Source: Neobacillus driksii (GTDB lineage: Bacteria; Bacillota; Bacilli; Bacillales; Cytobacillaceae). From it: DNA of 64,000 nt. How positions within the stretch are numbered: the stretch's first letter is position 1; each line of letters opens with the position of its first letter. Positions 25,349 to 35,116 of this stretch are shown piece by piece. The stretch lies in contig NZ_JACCBX010000004.1 of assembly GCF_013409995.1 (NCBI RefSeq), positions 481,118 to 545,117 on the forward strand, read 5' to 3'. Both the position numbers and the translations under genes were made by a program. Under the pieces are notes generated by a model. It had not been told where the DNA came from, did not search any database, and saw only the letters and a program-made list of their open reading frames with translations.

Positions 25349-26656
25349 TTAAAACTTGGTTAGTTGATGGTCAGTTTTTTGATATAGGACTTCTTTTATG
25401 TTAATTGGTTTCTTTTCAGCAACTGATCGCCATACCCCTTCACCAACTGCAATAGAATATGCACCTGACTCAGCACCAGCTAATATTTCATAATTCCGGG
25501 CAGGGTCCGGACCGAGAAAAAGATCTGCTAGAAGAATAGGGTCCCCGCCACCATGCCCGCCAGGCTCTTTAACAAGTTCAATCGTTTCTTTTCCACCGAA
25601 AATAGGATAATAATCTATCTTTTGTTCAGGATATTCAAACGGTATTCGAGAGGGTTCATGGTATTCAGTCGTTTCAATTCTTCCCTTCGTTCCATTAATA
25701 GCCAACCGATAACCTTCATATGGGGCAGAAAAATTAATTGAGTAGCTCAGCATACTCCCGCCGTCATATTTCACTGCAGCGACATAGGTATCCTCAATCG
25801 AAATCTCTTCATCAAAAATACAAGCGTCCGGCCGATAATTTGTATAAGGTACTTCCTTTTCATACACTCCTGCTAAGAGATGGTCATCTCTTACTGTAGT
25901 CGTGCCGATTCGTGGGTTCCATCGTCTAAAATAACTGCAGTTATTCCTAACATCGCAAGTACCGCAATAACGACCGGACTCTTTCCTTGGGTTCGCTTCA
26001 CCATTTTCCCCAAAGTAATTCAGAGCACCGTACGCGAATACTTCTTCAGGCCTTTGGTCTAACCACCAATTGATAAGATCAAAGTGATGGGTAGATTTAT
26101 GAATGGATAAGCCTCCAGAAATTTCACGACTCCGATTCCATCTTTTAAAATAGCTCGCACCATGATAGGTATCAATATACCAATTTAGGTCAATGGAAGT
26201 GATTCTTCCCACTTTCCCTTCCAGAATCATTTCTTTTATCTTCCGGTGGAATGTACTGTATCGATAATTAAATGTGACAATGACTTTCCCTTTGCTTTCT
26301 GCTTCGGCTAGCATCACCTTATAGGCATCCGCTGCATTTGTTACCATCGGTTTTTCCGTTATCACATTCACCTGTTTATATAATGCTCTTAAAATATAGT
26401 CAACGTGAGTATCGTCTCTCCCTGTAACAAGGACATAATCTGCCTTAGTTTGATCAATCATGGTTTCAAATTGTTCAGGATTGAAGGTTGGTACTTGTTC
26501 TAATTTCGGATATTTTTCTTTACAAATAGAGAATCGAAGTGGGTCAGAATCTAGTAATCCAACAATTTGATTTTCCTTTGAAAACTCATTTAAGATTGGT
26601 TTGATAAACATTTCTAATGCGCGATTGCTCACGCCGCAGATTACATACTTTTTCAT
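25349..26656 (-). CDS. Gfo/Idh/MocA family NAD(P)-dependent oxidoreductase
   Basis: 435 residues from ATG 26656, which has GGAGG 8 nt upstream; the longer TTG frame would contain that site. N-terminal Rossmann fold (YVICGVSNRALEMFI, about 1-120) with the family EKP motif (VITEKPMV), then the catalytic-domain region ISGGLSIHKSTHHFDLINWW. A short insert holds C-x2-C-x5-C (CGTCDVRNNC), suggesting a bound metal or disulfide. Family members oxidise sugars or sugar acids; substrate here is probably a pectin-derived sugar such as a galacturonate or rhamnose derivative, by context. It is the first gene of the locus, with its own cre-like box and terminator. Confidence 0.85.
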   Translation of the reverse strand: MKKYVICGVSNRALEMFIKPILNEFSKENQIVGLLDSDPLRFSICKEKYPKLEQVPTFNPEQFETMIDQTKADYVLVTGRDDTHVDYILRALYKQVNVITEKPMVTNAADAYKVMLAEAESKGKVIVTFNYRYSTFHRKIKEMILEGKVGRITSIDLNWYIDTYHGASYFKRWNRSREISGGLSIHKSTHHFDLINWWLDQRPEEVFAYGALNYFGENGEANPRKESGRYCGTCDVRNNCSYFRRWNPRIGTTTVRDDHLLAGVYEKEVPYTNYRPDACIFDEEISIEDTYVAAVKYDGGSMLSYSINFSAPYEGYRLAINGTKGRIETTEYHEPSRIPFEYPEQKIDYYPIFGGKETIELVKEPGGHGGGDPILLADLFLGPDPARNYEILAGAESGAYSIAVGEGVWRSVAEKKPINIKEVLYQKTDHQLTKF

Positions 26657-26707
26657 AAAAATGTCCTCCAATTTTTAATAAAGGCCTATTAACTTGCTCT
26701 CATTTTA

Positions 26708-26725
26708 TATAAAAACGTTTTCTAT
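26708..26725. promoter_or_regulatory. cre-like box upstream of oxidoreductase gene
   Basis: TATAAAAACGTTTTCTAT matches the extended 18-nt cre pattern with two mismatches and has strong dyad symmetry around ACGT. About 50 nt upstream of the start codon; the rest of this 200-nt intergenic stretch is A/T-rich without other visible sites. Confidence 0.4.
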
Positions 26726-26874
26726 CTTAATAGATAATCTTTAGACTTTTGTGTAAATATTTAAGATAATATAGTTAGACATTCATTTAAATAAATTACA
26801 ATATCCTATTATTTAAAGAAAAAGTTTATAATAAATTAAGTGATAAGACAAAAAAGATAAGGGATTTGGTATGA

Positions 26875-27885
26875 ATGATTGGATTAGTAGTTATTTTAAT
26901 TTTGGTTTTATTTTTGCCTTTTTCAGTAAAAAAGGTGGAACACAATTTAGAAATCTTTTTGTTTGTGATGGGGGTTGCTGCAGCTTCGATTAGCGGAATG
27001 ATGAATCATCATCTCATTGAAAAAGCCCTGATTGACCCTATTACGATAACTCTAGCTGTCTTGATTGCAGGATTAATCTGTAAATGGGGGCAAGTTCAGT
27101 TGGAGAAATCTATCCTGTGGATGAACCGAATCCTTTCTCCTAGGATTTTCTTCGGATTAACTGTCATTATTTTAGGATTAGCCTCAAGCATTATTACGGC
27201 GATCATCGCTGCGATAGTGCTGGTTATTATCATTAACGTACTTCCTCTTGACCGTAAGTCTGAAATTCGCTTTACTGTTTTAGCATGTTTTTCAATTGGG
27301 CTGGGTGCAGCCCTCACCCCCATTGGTGAGCCCTTAGCAACCATTACCATTAGTAAGTTAAATGAAGACTTCTTCTACTTATTGAAATTAATCGGTCCTG
27401 AAGTAATTCCAGCGGTTGTAATATTTGGGATATTGACAATGTTTTTAGTTAATCCCCGTGAAAGTACTGACGGTTTAACGTCTGACCAAAAGGTAGAAAG
27501 CTATAAAGAAATACTGATTCGATCTGCTAAAATCTACTTATTTGTCATGGGACTAACCTTTCTTGGACATGGGTTTGAGCCATTAATTAATGAGTATATT
27601 CTTGGCCTTCACCCAATGCTGTTGTATTGGATTAATATGATCTCCGCTATTTTAGATAATGCTACACTTGCAGCCGCAGAAGTTAGTCCATCAATGGATC
27701 AAGCAACCATCCAGGCTGTTTTAATGGGGCTAATTATTAGCGGCGGTATGCTCATTCCTGGAAATATTCCAAATATTATTGCAGCAGGAAAACTTAATAT
27801 TACAAGTAAAGAATGGGCAAGTTTTGGCGTCCCCGTCGGTCTTATAACCATGGCGGTTTATTTTGTTGTTCTATTTATGTTTTAA
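26875..27885 (+). CDS. DUF1646 family membrane transporter-like protein
   Basis: 336 residues with about nine to ten hydrophobic helices. Pattern resembles the DUF1646 family of the ion transporter superfamily: a helix-breaking FSIGLGAALTPIGEPLATI in the first half and AILDNATLAAAEVSP plus GGMLIPGNIPNIIAAGKL in the second, like the paired polar hairpins of arsenite/citrate-type carriers. Likely a cation or organic anion transporter; substrate unknown. AAGGG lies upstream of the ATG chosen; an ATG four bases earlier is in another frame. Transcribed away from the pectin locus. Confidence 0.65.
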   Translation: MIGLVVILILVLFLPFSVKKVEHNLEIFLFVMGVAAASISGMMNHHLIEKALIDPITITLAVLIAGLICKWGQVQLEKSILWMNRILSPRIFFGLTVIILGLASSIITAIIAAIVLVIIINVLPLDRKSEIRFTVLACFSIGLGAALTPIGEPLATITISKLNEDFFYLLKLIGPEVIPAVVIFGILTMFLVNPRESTDGLTSDQKVESYKEILIRSAKIYLFVMGLTFLGHGFEPLINEYILGLHPMLLYWINMISAILDNATLAAAEVSPSMDQATIQAVLMGLIISGGMLIPGNIPNIIAAGKLNITSKEWASFGVPVGLITMAVYFVVLFMF

Positions 27886-27893
27886 GAAATAAA

Positions 27894-27932
27894 GAAAGAA
27901 TCGATTCCACTTGAAGTGGTGCCGATTCTTTC
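27894..27932. terminator. Bidirectional terminator
   Basis: GAAAGAATCG pairs with CGATTCTTTC, with an inner CCACT/AGTGG stem; A/T-rich on both sides. Shared by the convergent DUF1646 and GGDEF genes. Confidence 0.8.
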
Positions 27933-28958
27933 TTATTTTGTCAGCATATTCATTCGGGAAATCGCATTTTCCTTCATTAACGGAGTAAATAGGGAGTAAC
28001 AATTTCTTCCCTGCTCTTTAGAATGATACATAGCAAGATCCGCGTATTTTATTAGATTTTCCATATCTTCACTATGAACCGGATGCAAACTAATGCCGAT
28101 ACTAGGAGAAATTGTAAAACTGCGTCCGTAAATAGAGAATGGTTCTTTCATCACTTTTAATATCTCATTACTTACTTTAAATACATCATCTGGTGAAAGA
28201 ATTTGCGGCATAAGGATTATAAACTCATCCCCGCCAAATCTAGCTAAAACATTGTCAGCATGAATGACCCCTCTTAACCTGTTAGCAACTGCCTGTAATA
28301 ACTGGTCACCTGCTTCATGTCCCAAGCTATCATTTATCACTTTGAAATGGTCTAAATCTAACAAAAGAACCCCCTTCATCTTATCTATTTCATCGGTACT
28401 TGAATGACAATCCTTTAGACATGTTTTTATAAACCAGCGATTTGGCAATCCTGTTAACGCATCATGGTAAGCCATATGCGAAATCTTCTCTTCCGCATTT
28501 TTTAAATCGGTGATATCCAATCCAAATCCAAGTAAATAGTCTTGATTAGATTCTTCAAGATGGATAATGGTTTTTCCTGTAAGCATATGGCATTTTTCCC
28601 CTTGGAATTCTGTGACTACCTCATTTGTTTGAATGGTACGCTTCTCCCATACTTCTAAGTCTATTTCACGCTGTCTTGAAGCAATCGCTTTAGGAAAGAA
28701 ATCAAACACTGTTTTTCCTACAAGTTTTTCCATGTTTACACCGTGCGCTTTACAAGCCTGTTGATTTGCAAATATGGTTCGACCTTCAGGGTCCTCTAAG
28801 AAAATATTTATTGGCAGGGCATCGAGAATCTTTGAATGCAGTGATTTATTCATGCGAAGACTCTTTACAAGCTGTTTTTCTCTCTCCTCTAATTCTTCTA
28901 CTCTTCTTCGTAACCTCTCTACTTCACTTTCATCGGTCATTTGGGAATTTAGTTTCAT
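27933..28958 (-). CDS. PAS-GGDEF diguanylate cyclase
   Basis: 341 residues: coiled-coil start (SEVERLRRRVEELEEREKQLVKSL, about 8-40), PAS domain (about 45-155; ALPINIFLEDPEGRTIFANQQACK), and GGDEF domain (about 165-325) with an intact ARFGGDEFIIL active site plus LLDLDHFKVINDSLGHEAGDQLL. The residues before the active site (IHADNVLARF) lack the RxxD inhibitory-site arginine, so product inhibition is probably absent. No membrane segment: a soluble sensor making cyclic-di-GMP in response to a PAS ligand. Monocistronic with AAGGCGGAA before the ATG. Confidence 0.92.
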   Translation of the reverse strand: MKLNSQMTDESEVERLRRRVEELEEREKQLVKSLRMNKSLHSKILDALPINIFLEDPEGRTIFANQQACKAHGVNMEKLVGKTVFDFFPKAIASRQREIDLEVWEKRTIQTNEVVTEFQGEKCHMLTGKTIIHLEESNQDYLLGFGLDITDLKNAEEKISHMAYHDALTGLPNRWFIKTCLKDCHSSTDEIDKMKGVLLLDLDHFKVINDSLGHEAGDQLLQAVANRLRGVIHADNVLARFGGDEFIILMPQILSPDDVFKVSNEILKVMKEPFSIYGRSFTISPSIGISLHPVHSEDMENLIKYADLAMYHSKEQGRNCYSLFTPLMKENAISRMNMLTK

Positions 28959-29190
28959 GATTAATTCCGCCTTTTAAGTTTTTAAATCTTCTAATAGTTT
29001 AATTTAATCATATTGCATTCGTGCTTCAATTTCTAATTTATTTCTAACAATTTAATGAAGAAATAGTTGATTTACAAAAATAAATCTTCACCTAATGTTC
29101 AAGAACTTCACCTATTTTACAAAATTGGAACACGTTATTTTTTTTATAATACTAGTAATGAGGTTTATTAAAAGGATTGGATGTGTTTAC

Positions 29191-29850
29191 GTGGGAAAAT
29201 TATTATATATTACAGCAAATCCTAAAGGACTTGAGAAATCAAAGGGTCTGAAAATTGGAGAAGCATTTATCAATGCCATTAAAGTAGAATCCCATGACAC
29301 CGAAATAAAAACGATCGATTTATTTTCCTTAGATATCGCACATATGGATGCCGAATTAGTGTCTGCTAGAGGTAAATTAGCGGGATATGGTTATACACTA
29401 GATCAATTAACCGACGGTGAGCGAGAGAAAATACTAAAAATGCATGCCCTAGCAGATGAATTCCTATCTTATGATTACTATTGTTTCGTCTCGCCGATTT
29501 GGAATTTAAGCTCCCCAGCGGTTTTAAAGGCATACTTAGACAACCTGTTTATTGCTGGTAAAACATTTGCACATACAGCAAATGGTCCGAAGGGTCTTCT
29601 AACAGGTAAAAAGGCGATTCATATCAATACCCGTGGCGGTCTTTACACCGGAACACCAATGAAGGAGTTAGAATGCGGTGATCGCTATTTAAGAATTGCG
29701 CTTAATTTCCTTGGCATTGAGGTAATGGACACAATCATAGCAGAGGCTTTAGACCTTTATCCTCAAAGAGTCCCTGAAATTGTAGAAAAAGCAAAAGAAG
29801 AAGCCGTTCTTGCAGCAAAAGAAATGATAAAGTCCCCGGTTGTACTTTGA
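29191..29850 (+). CDS. azoR: FMN-dependent NADH-azoreductase
   Basis: 219 residues from GTG 29191 (GKLLYITANPKG), the position matching the conserved beta-1 strand of AzoR/flavodoxin-like quinone reductases; frames further upstream add non-family residues. Motifs: ITANPKGLEKSKG for FMN phosphate, FVSPIWNLSSPAVLKAYLDN and FAHTANGPKGLLTGKKAIHINTRGG for FMN ring binding. It reduces azo dyes and quinones with NAD(P)H in the cytoplasm. The ribosome site is weak (GGATG), so the GTG choice is moderately certain. Ends in a strong terminator stem. Confidence 0.88.
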   Translation: MGKLLYITANPKGLEKSKGLKIGEAFINAIKVESHDTEIKTIDLFSLDIAHMDAELVSARGKLAGYGYTLDQLTDGEREKILKMHALADEFLSYDYYCFVSPIWNLSSPAVLKAYLDNLFIAGKTFAHTANGPKGLLTGKKAIHINTRGGLYTGTPMKELECGDRYLRIALNFLGIEVMDTIIAEALDLYPQRVPEIVEKAKEEAVLAAKEMIKSPVVL

Positions 29851-29859
29851 TAGCATGAA

Positions 29860-29891
29860 GAAAAGCTTCCTAAAAAAACAGGAAGCTTTTC
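29860..29891. terminator. Bidirectional terminator after azoR
   Basis: Perfect 11-bp stem GAAAAGCTTCC / GGAAGCTTTTC with a 10-nt A-rich loop between convergent genes. Confidence 0.85.
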
Positions 29892-29892
29892 T

Positions 29893-30894
29893 CTATGCAA
29901 AACGATAATAAATTAGAAGGAAAGTAGACAATGCAAACACAAAATTCAAAAATACAAATACCATTTGAGAAATTTTTGTTCTATGAATGTTAATGGGCGG
30001 GTCATAAAACGATACTCCCTCTATGATGAAGATAATTAAGACGATATGAATCATAAGGTGTCCGATAATTTCAGTTACACCAAACAACATAGTCGTTGAA
30101 ATAAATATCAACGTGAGCACAAATGCTAAAAGACGATTTAGGATTCCCACAATCAGCAAATAACCAACAACAAATTCGATAAATGCTGCAAGTACCACAA
30201 ACGTCGCTGGAGGAAAACCAAACGTAGGGACACCATGCTGATGAATAATATCCATACTCATTGCAGGGTAGACCCATTTCTCAACGGCCACCCAGCACAA
30301 GGACAATCCGGTCCCTAAATATAGGAAAGGAAATCCCCAATCTTCTAGTTTCGTTTTTCCCACTAATAATACACCAATAATCGCTAGATAAAAGCCATAA
30401 TCAAGCATATGAAATAAACCTGAACGGGTTAATTGGTATATAAATAAGCCCAGCAAGATAAGGGCACCAGCTTTTGTGGCATAATGATACGGAATCAATA
30501 ATAGGATGATGGTTATCCACATTAAAATCCGTATCATTTGGTTCGTGATAGCAAATTCGGGCGCAAAAATAGTTCCTGCTAAAACCTGAATTATTAAGGC
30601 AAGTGCCGTTCCATATTTTAAAATGTATCGAGAAGATTTCCGGTATTTGTCCAAAACTTTATCAATTTTTTGGGTGAGCGGGATTTTATCAAGCACTGGC
30701 AAAAGCTGCGTCAATACAGCCAGCAGGGCGGCGACCAAAACGGTAATAGTCATAAACATCGGCGATAAGATGTGTTCTATTTCTTCCTTTTCCGGTGTAA
30801 CTTCTGTAAACCACTTTACATGTGCATCAGTTAAAAAAGGCGAACAAATAATAATAAAAACCAACAATATGAAGATCATAGCTTTATTTTTCAT
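29893..30894 (-). CDS. Multi-pass membrane protein, DoxX-like
   Basis: 333 residues from ATG 30894, preceded by GGGAGG; an upstream in-frame extension would cover that site. About nine hydrophobic helices, with an extracytoplasmic loop after helix 1 (HVKWFTEVTPEKEEIEH). The C-terminal half (LEDWGFPFLYLGTGLSLCWVAVEKWVYP ... FVVLAAFIEFVVGYLLIVG) resembles the DoxX/DoxD fold of quinone-linked membrane proteins, but I do not recognise the exact family. Monocistronic. Confidence 0.5.
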   Translation of the reverse strand: MKNKAMIFILLVFIIICSPFLTDAHVKWFTEVTPEKEEIEHILSPMFMTITVLVAALLAVLTQLLPVLDKIPLTQKIDKVLDKYRKSSRYILKYGTALALIIQVLAGTIFAPEFAITNQMIRILMWITIILLLIPYHYATKAGALILLGLFIYQLTRSGLFHMLDYGFYLAIIGVLLVGKTKLEDWGFPFLYLGTGLSLCWVAVEKWVYPAMSMDIIHQHGVPTFGFPPATFVVLAAFIEFVVGYLLIVGILNRLLAFVLTLIFISTTMLFGVTEIIGHLMIHIVLIIFIIEGVSFYDPPINIHRTKISQMVFVFLNFVFALSTFLLIYYRFA

Positions 30895-31041
30895 TAGAAC
30901 CTCCCAAAAAACGTACTCCTCTATATCGTTTTCGGATGACTGCACAAATATTCTTTTCTAAGAAATATCTACACTTGTTCATTCACAGAAGAATATTTTT
31001 CTTCTATAATAAGTTGATGGCTCAAAATTATTAGAACATGA

Positions 31042-32190
31042 ATGTTAAAAGACTTTTTTTCAAATGTAACGATACTGATTGCTTCGTTTACAGTAATGGG
31101 GCAAATTTTAAAGAACAACCCATTGCATCATTCCTCTACATATAGGACAAAACTTTATTGGGGCATCTGTTATGGTATTTTAGGAAATATCTTAATGTTA
31201 TTTAGTTTTCAAATTAACCCCACTACCATTGCCGATTTGCGTCATCTTGCAATCGTAATCGCAGCTGCTTTTGGAGGATGGGTACCTGCAATCATTGCTT
31301 CTGGATTAATTGCTATTGGAAGAGTTGTTCTCTTTGGTTTGACTGACACTGCCATTGTTGCAGCGATCAGTGCATTCCTAACAGGTTTAGTGTGTGGAGG
31401 ATTTTCTAAGTTTAACATTCCGCCAACCTTAAAGGCATTTTATATGAACCTGATTGGTTTATTTTTTATTTCGATCGTATTCGCCCTTTATAGAAGATAT
31501 ACAGACGCTTTTACATGTTTTAATCCTGCATTATATTATTTCTTTAATAGGCGGATTTTTCGCTTATCACTTATCCATTTACATTGCCAATTCAAATGCA
31601 GCAGTTAGAGAATTAAATTATAGCCTAATAAAATTACAGGAAAGTGAACAGAAATTAAATAAAGCAAATGAGTTTCTTAATCGATTATCTTATTTGGATG
31701 GCCTAACAGGCATCGGAAATAGAAGGAATTTTGATGAAGTTCTTAACAAGGAATGGTCTAACCTGCAAAAAACGAATTCACCTCTAACTCTTCTAATGTT
31801 TGATATTGATTATTTAAGAAGTACAACGATACATACGGTCACCTCGCTGGAGACCAATGTCTGCAAATCATAACATCTGCACTAAAAGACCTTATGGCTA
31901 ATAACCCATATAGCACATTTTGTCGATATGGCGGTGAGGAATTTGCCATTATCTTAACGAAAACGAAGTTGGATAAGGGCATCGCTATCGCTGAATTGAT
32001 TCAACAGAAGGTGCAATCACTTAAAATTGCCCATCGCAGCTCTGAAATATCTGATATTATTACCATCAGTATTGGTATTGCCACAATCATACCGAGCTCG
32101 GAAACTCAGCCAAAGGATTTAATCCATATAGCAGATACTTGTTTGTATACCTCGAAAACAAAAGGACGAAATACCATTTCAACTCCATAA
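31042..32190 (+). pseudogene. 5TM sensor-GGDEF diguanylate cyclase, broken by two frameshifts
   Basis: Three consecutive frames make one protein. Frame 1 from 31042 encodes a 5-helix LytS-like sensor (LRHLAIVIAAAFGGW...), ends its match near 31490-31510, and continues in frame 2 (LILHYIISLIGGFFAYHLSIYIA, coiled coil, SYLDGLTGIGNRRNFDE, LLMFDIDY). At 31814-31815 one T is missing from DYF-K-K; frame 1 resumes with YNDTYGHLAGDQ and an intact CRYGGEEFAII and ends at 32190. The two shifts are opposite in sign, so the ancestral gene was full length, like B. subtilis YhcK/DgcK. Either a recent pseudogene or two base-call errors. Confidence 0.85.
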
Positions 32191-32346
32191 ATATAATCGG
32201 AAGGATTCTCCCTTCCGTTTTATACATATTTCTACAATATCCTTCTCTTTTCATGTGTTTATTCGAAATAATTAGTAAATTTAGTTGTAAAAGGACGAAG
32301 TTAAATGTAAAATTTTTCTTATAAGCCCTTGGGACGGTGAAAATAG

Positions 32347-33609
32347 ATGGAAATCACTAAACACCTTTTCTTAAATCTTTCCATTTTAATAATATTGCTT
32401 CTCTTTTGCTTAATTTGGCTGGACCGCAGCAGAAAAATTACATTAACAAAAACCACTATGATTATCATTTCTGTCCTAGTTCTATGGATTTGTATCCAGT
32501 TCTCCTATAATCCCGTTCCCTTTGCACGATATGATTTAAGAATCATTCCAATTGTCATTGGCGGATTATATCTCGGGATCGGTCTGATTATTGTTGTTGC
32601 CATGATAATTATAAGAAGCTTTTATGGCTTGGACACTGGTTTGCTTGCAACAATCCTTCTTTACGTCCCACTTGCGATAACTTTTTTCCGACTAACACCT
32701 TGGTTTTGGAAACAATCTTCTAATCGTCGAATCTCTGTAGCTATTTGTTTAGGGGTCATACTTGGTATCCTAACTACTGGAGGAGAATTAATTAGGTATA
32801 CAGGCAGCCCATGGTACGATGTTTTACTTGCATTCTTTGTGATTCCCCCGCTAGGTATTGGTCTTATTGCGTATTCAATCGAATATATCAAAAAAAGTGT
32901 AGAATTAAAACTTCAATTAATCAAAGTAGAAAAACTAAAGGCTGTCGAACAAATGGGTGCAGCCATTTCCCATGAAATTCGGAATCCACTGACTGCTGCA
33001 AGCGGGTTTGTCCAATTGCTAAACGATGACTATCTTCCAAGACATAAACGCAGAGAATATCTCTCGATTGTAAAAGATGAACTTCAATCTGCCGAGCGAG
33101 TCATTCAGGATTATTTAACATTTGCCAAGCCATCCTTAGCATCGATTGAAGAGCTTAATGTCAAAAATGAACTAAAACAAATCATTAACATCGTCACTCC
33201 GATGGCTAACCAAAATTCAGTGGAAATTATTACTGATTTTTCAGTGATTGGATTTATTAAAGGTGATAGGCAACGCTTTCGCCAATGCTTTATTAATATC
33301 CTCAAAAATGCTGTAGAGGCAATGCCAAATGGCGGTCAGCTATATATTGAAACTAATTTTAGTCAAGATTATGTGACGATTTGTATCAAAGATACAGGGA
33401 TAGGGATGACTTCAGAACAACTTGAACGACTCGGTGAACCCTATTATTCTACAAAAGGTAAGAACGGAACTGGACTTGGAATGATGGTAGTTTATAGTAT
33501 TGTACGTGCTATGCATGGTCTTATCAAAGTGGAAAGTGAACTCGACGCTGGCACTACATTCCATATTAAATTTCCTACTATTACCTTAATCCAGAAGAGT
33601 GAAAATTGA
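32347..33609 (+). CDS. KinB-like membrane sensor histidine kinase
   Basis: 420 residues. Six short hydrophobic helices at 1-200 include a 5TMR LytS-like block (FARYDLRIIPIVIGGLYLGIG), followed by HisKA with the phosphoacceptor (AAISHEIRNPLTAASGF, about 210) and HATPase with N (NILKNAVEAM), G1 (DTGIGM) and G2 (GTGLGMMV) boxes. Length and plan match KinB of B. subtilis (428 residues as I recall), which feeds the sporulation phosphorelay. No response regulator is adjacent, as usual for phosphorelay kinases. It lies directly after the broken GGDEF gene, with which it shares the sensor module type. Confidence 0.85.
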   Translation: MEITKHLFLNLSILIILLLFCLIWLDRSRKITLTKTTMIIISVLVLWICIQFSYNPVPFARYDLRIIPIVIGGLYLGIGLIIVVAMIIIRSFYGLDTGLLATILLYVPLAITFFRLTPWFWKQSSNRRISVAICLGVILGILTTGGELIRYTGSPWYDVLLAFFVIPPLGIGLIAYSIEYIKKSVELKLQLIKVEKLKAVEQMGAAISHEIRNPLTAASGFVQLLNDDYLPRHKRREYLSIVKDELQSAERVIQDYLTFAKPSLASIEELNVKNELKQIINIVTPMANQNSVEIITDFSVIGFIKGDRQRFRQCFINILKNAVEAMPNGGQLYIETNFSQDYVTICIKDTGIGMTSEQLERLGEPYYSTKGKNGTGLGMMVVYSIVRAMHGLIKVESELDAGTTFHIKFPTITLIQKSEN

Positions 33610-33622
33610 CGTACAAAAGAAG

Positions 33623-33656
33623 AAATCGACAGGCATTGTACCTGTCGATTTTTTTA
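33623..33656. terminator. Terminator after KinB-like gene
   Basis: AAATCGACAGG / CCTGTCGATTT perfect 11-bp stem, 7-nt loop and T-run on the plus strand. Confidence 0.9.
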
Positions 33657-34820
33657 AGCATACATTTTGTTTTCTTCTTTTTGGAAAAAACTCTTCATTG
33701 CATGGAATACATCCGCTTTTTGTTTGAGAATATAGTACCGGAATTGCTCATCCTTAATATTTTTGTAGGCAGACATTAAAGTAGAATGGCGATTATACTG
33801 ATTTACCTCGCCGTATCCAAACATGTTTGAGACTTTCATTAATTCTTCAACCAGCTTGACGCAGCGTGCATTGTCAGATGTAAGATTATCACCATCAGAA
33901 AAGTGGAATGGATAGATGTTGAATTTTCGTGGGTTATATTTCGCATCAATAATTTCTAGGGCTTTACGGTATGCGGAGGAACAGATGGTTCCGCCACTTT
34001 CACCCTTGGAGAAGAAATCCTCCTCTGTCACAACCTTCGCTTCTGTATGATGGGCAATGAATTCAATTTCAACCGTTTCATATTTTGTTCGTAAGAAGCG
34101 AGTCATCCAGAAGAAGAAACTTCTAGCCATATACTTTTCCCATATTCCCATCGATCCACTCGTATCCATCATGGCAATTACGACTGCCTTTGAATCTGGT
34201 TTAATTACTTCATTCCATGTTTTAAATTTTAAATCGTCTTTGTAAATCGGATGGAAAGCAGGTTTTCCGTTCATTGCATTTCGCTTAAATGCAGACATCA
34301 TGGTACGCTTTTTATCAATATTGCCCATTAGACCTGTTTTGCGGATATCATTGAATTCAATATTTTCCACTAGATGTTCCTGTTCTTCTTTTCTTTTCAG
34401 ATTTGGCAGCTCTAGTTGTTTAAACAAAGCTTCCTCTAATTCCATTAATGACACTTCAGCTTCAAAGTAATCCTCACCGGCTTGATCACCAGCGCCTTGC
34501 CCTTTTCCTGGACCTTTTTGCTGGCCTGATCCGTCACGAGCAATTACGTCACCTACTTGGCTCTCACCGTCACCTTGGCCCACGTGTTTGTTTTTGTCAT
34601 AATTGTAGCGGATTTTATATTCGTCCAATGAACGAATTGGAATTTTCACGACATCGCGTCCATTAGACATAATGATGCTTTCTTCTGTAATTAAGTCAGG
34701 AAGATTGTTTCGAATTGCGTCCTGGACTTTTTCTTGATGCCTTTGCTGGTCATCGTGGCCTTTACGGTGGAGGGACCAATCTTCTCTTGAAATCACAAAT
34801 TGATGGTTATTGTCAGACAA
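33654..34820 (-). CDS. yhbH: Sporulation protein YhbH (DUF444, VWA-like)
   Basis: 388 residues from TTG 34820, which has AGGAGGGG 8 nt upstream; this equals the B. subtilis YhbH length I recall, whereas the longer ATG frame adds 20 residues before the ribosome site. A von Willebrand A-type domain with MIDAS DTSGSMG (about residue 205) follows a charged glycine-rich linker. DUF444 proteins act with PrkA kinase in stress and sporulation. The gene follows prkA in the same direction after a terminator, so it has its own transcript at least in part. Confidence 0.92.
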   Translation of the reverse strand: MSDNNHQFVISREDWSLHRKGHDDQQRHQEKVQDAIRNNLPDLITEESIIMSNGRDVVKIPIRSLDEYKIRYNYDKNKHVGQGDGESQVGDVIARDGSGQQKGPGKGQGAGDQAGEDYFEAEVSLMELEEALFKQLELPNLKRKEEQEHLVENIEFNDIRKTGLMGNIDKKRTMMSAFKRNAMNGKPAFHPIYKDDLKFKTWNEVIKPDSKAVVIAMMDTSGSMGIWEKYMARSFFFWMTRFLRTKYETVEIEFIAHHTEAKVVTEEDFFSKGESGGTICSSAYRKALEIIDAKYNPRKFNIYPFHFSDGDNLTSDNARCVKLVEELMKVSNMFGYGEVNQYNRHSTLMSAYKNIKDEQFRYYILKQKADVFHAMKSFFQKEENKMYA

Positions 34821-35052
34821 TGTAAACCCCTCCTTATGAATTTTTTGATTTGTTGCGTCACATTTTTTTTCAAATGTCATAAAATAACCCGAGTGTAAAA
34901 ATGCATATAATGTTGATTACTTTATCCTATGCAGAAGCCGCAAATAATTTACAAATTATTTTGACAATTGGGCTTAACCTTTTAAAAATGGACGAGCATT
35001 GTTAGAGTTGATTTGCGCCCCACGAGAGAATGCTTTCAGCAGTCGGTTCGTA

Positions 35053-35088
35053 TTGAAAAAAACAGACTGGCAGATCTTTCCGCCAGTC
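35053..35088 (-). terminator. Terminator after prkA
   Basis: GACTGGCGGAAAGATCTGCCAGTC hairpin (7-bp core GACTGGC/GCCAGTC) followed by eight T on the minus strand. The remaining stretch up to yhbH (34821-35052) is non-coding and holds the presumed yhbH promoter, which I could not assign. Confidence 0.85.
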
Positions 35089-35116
35089 CATGCTATTTTT
35101 CTAGGAAAATTCCTAA

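Noticed and set aside
33654..34880. Upstream ATG at 34880 as yhbH start
   Set aside because: A strong AGGAGGGG directly before TTG 34820 and the resulting 388-residue length fit the family better.
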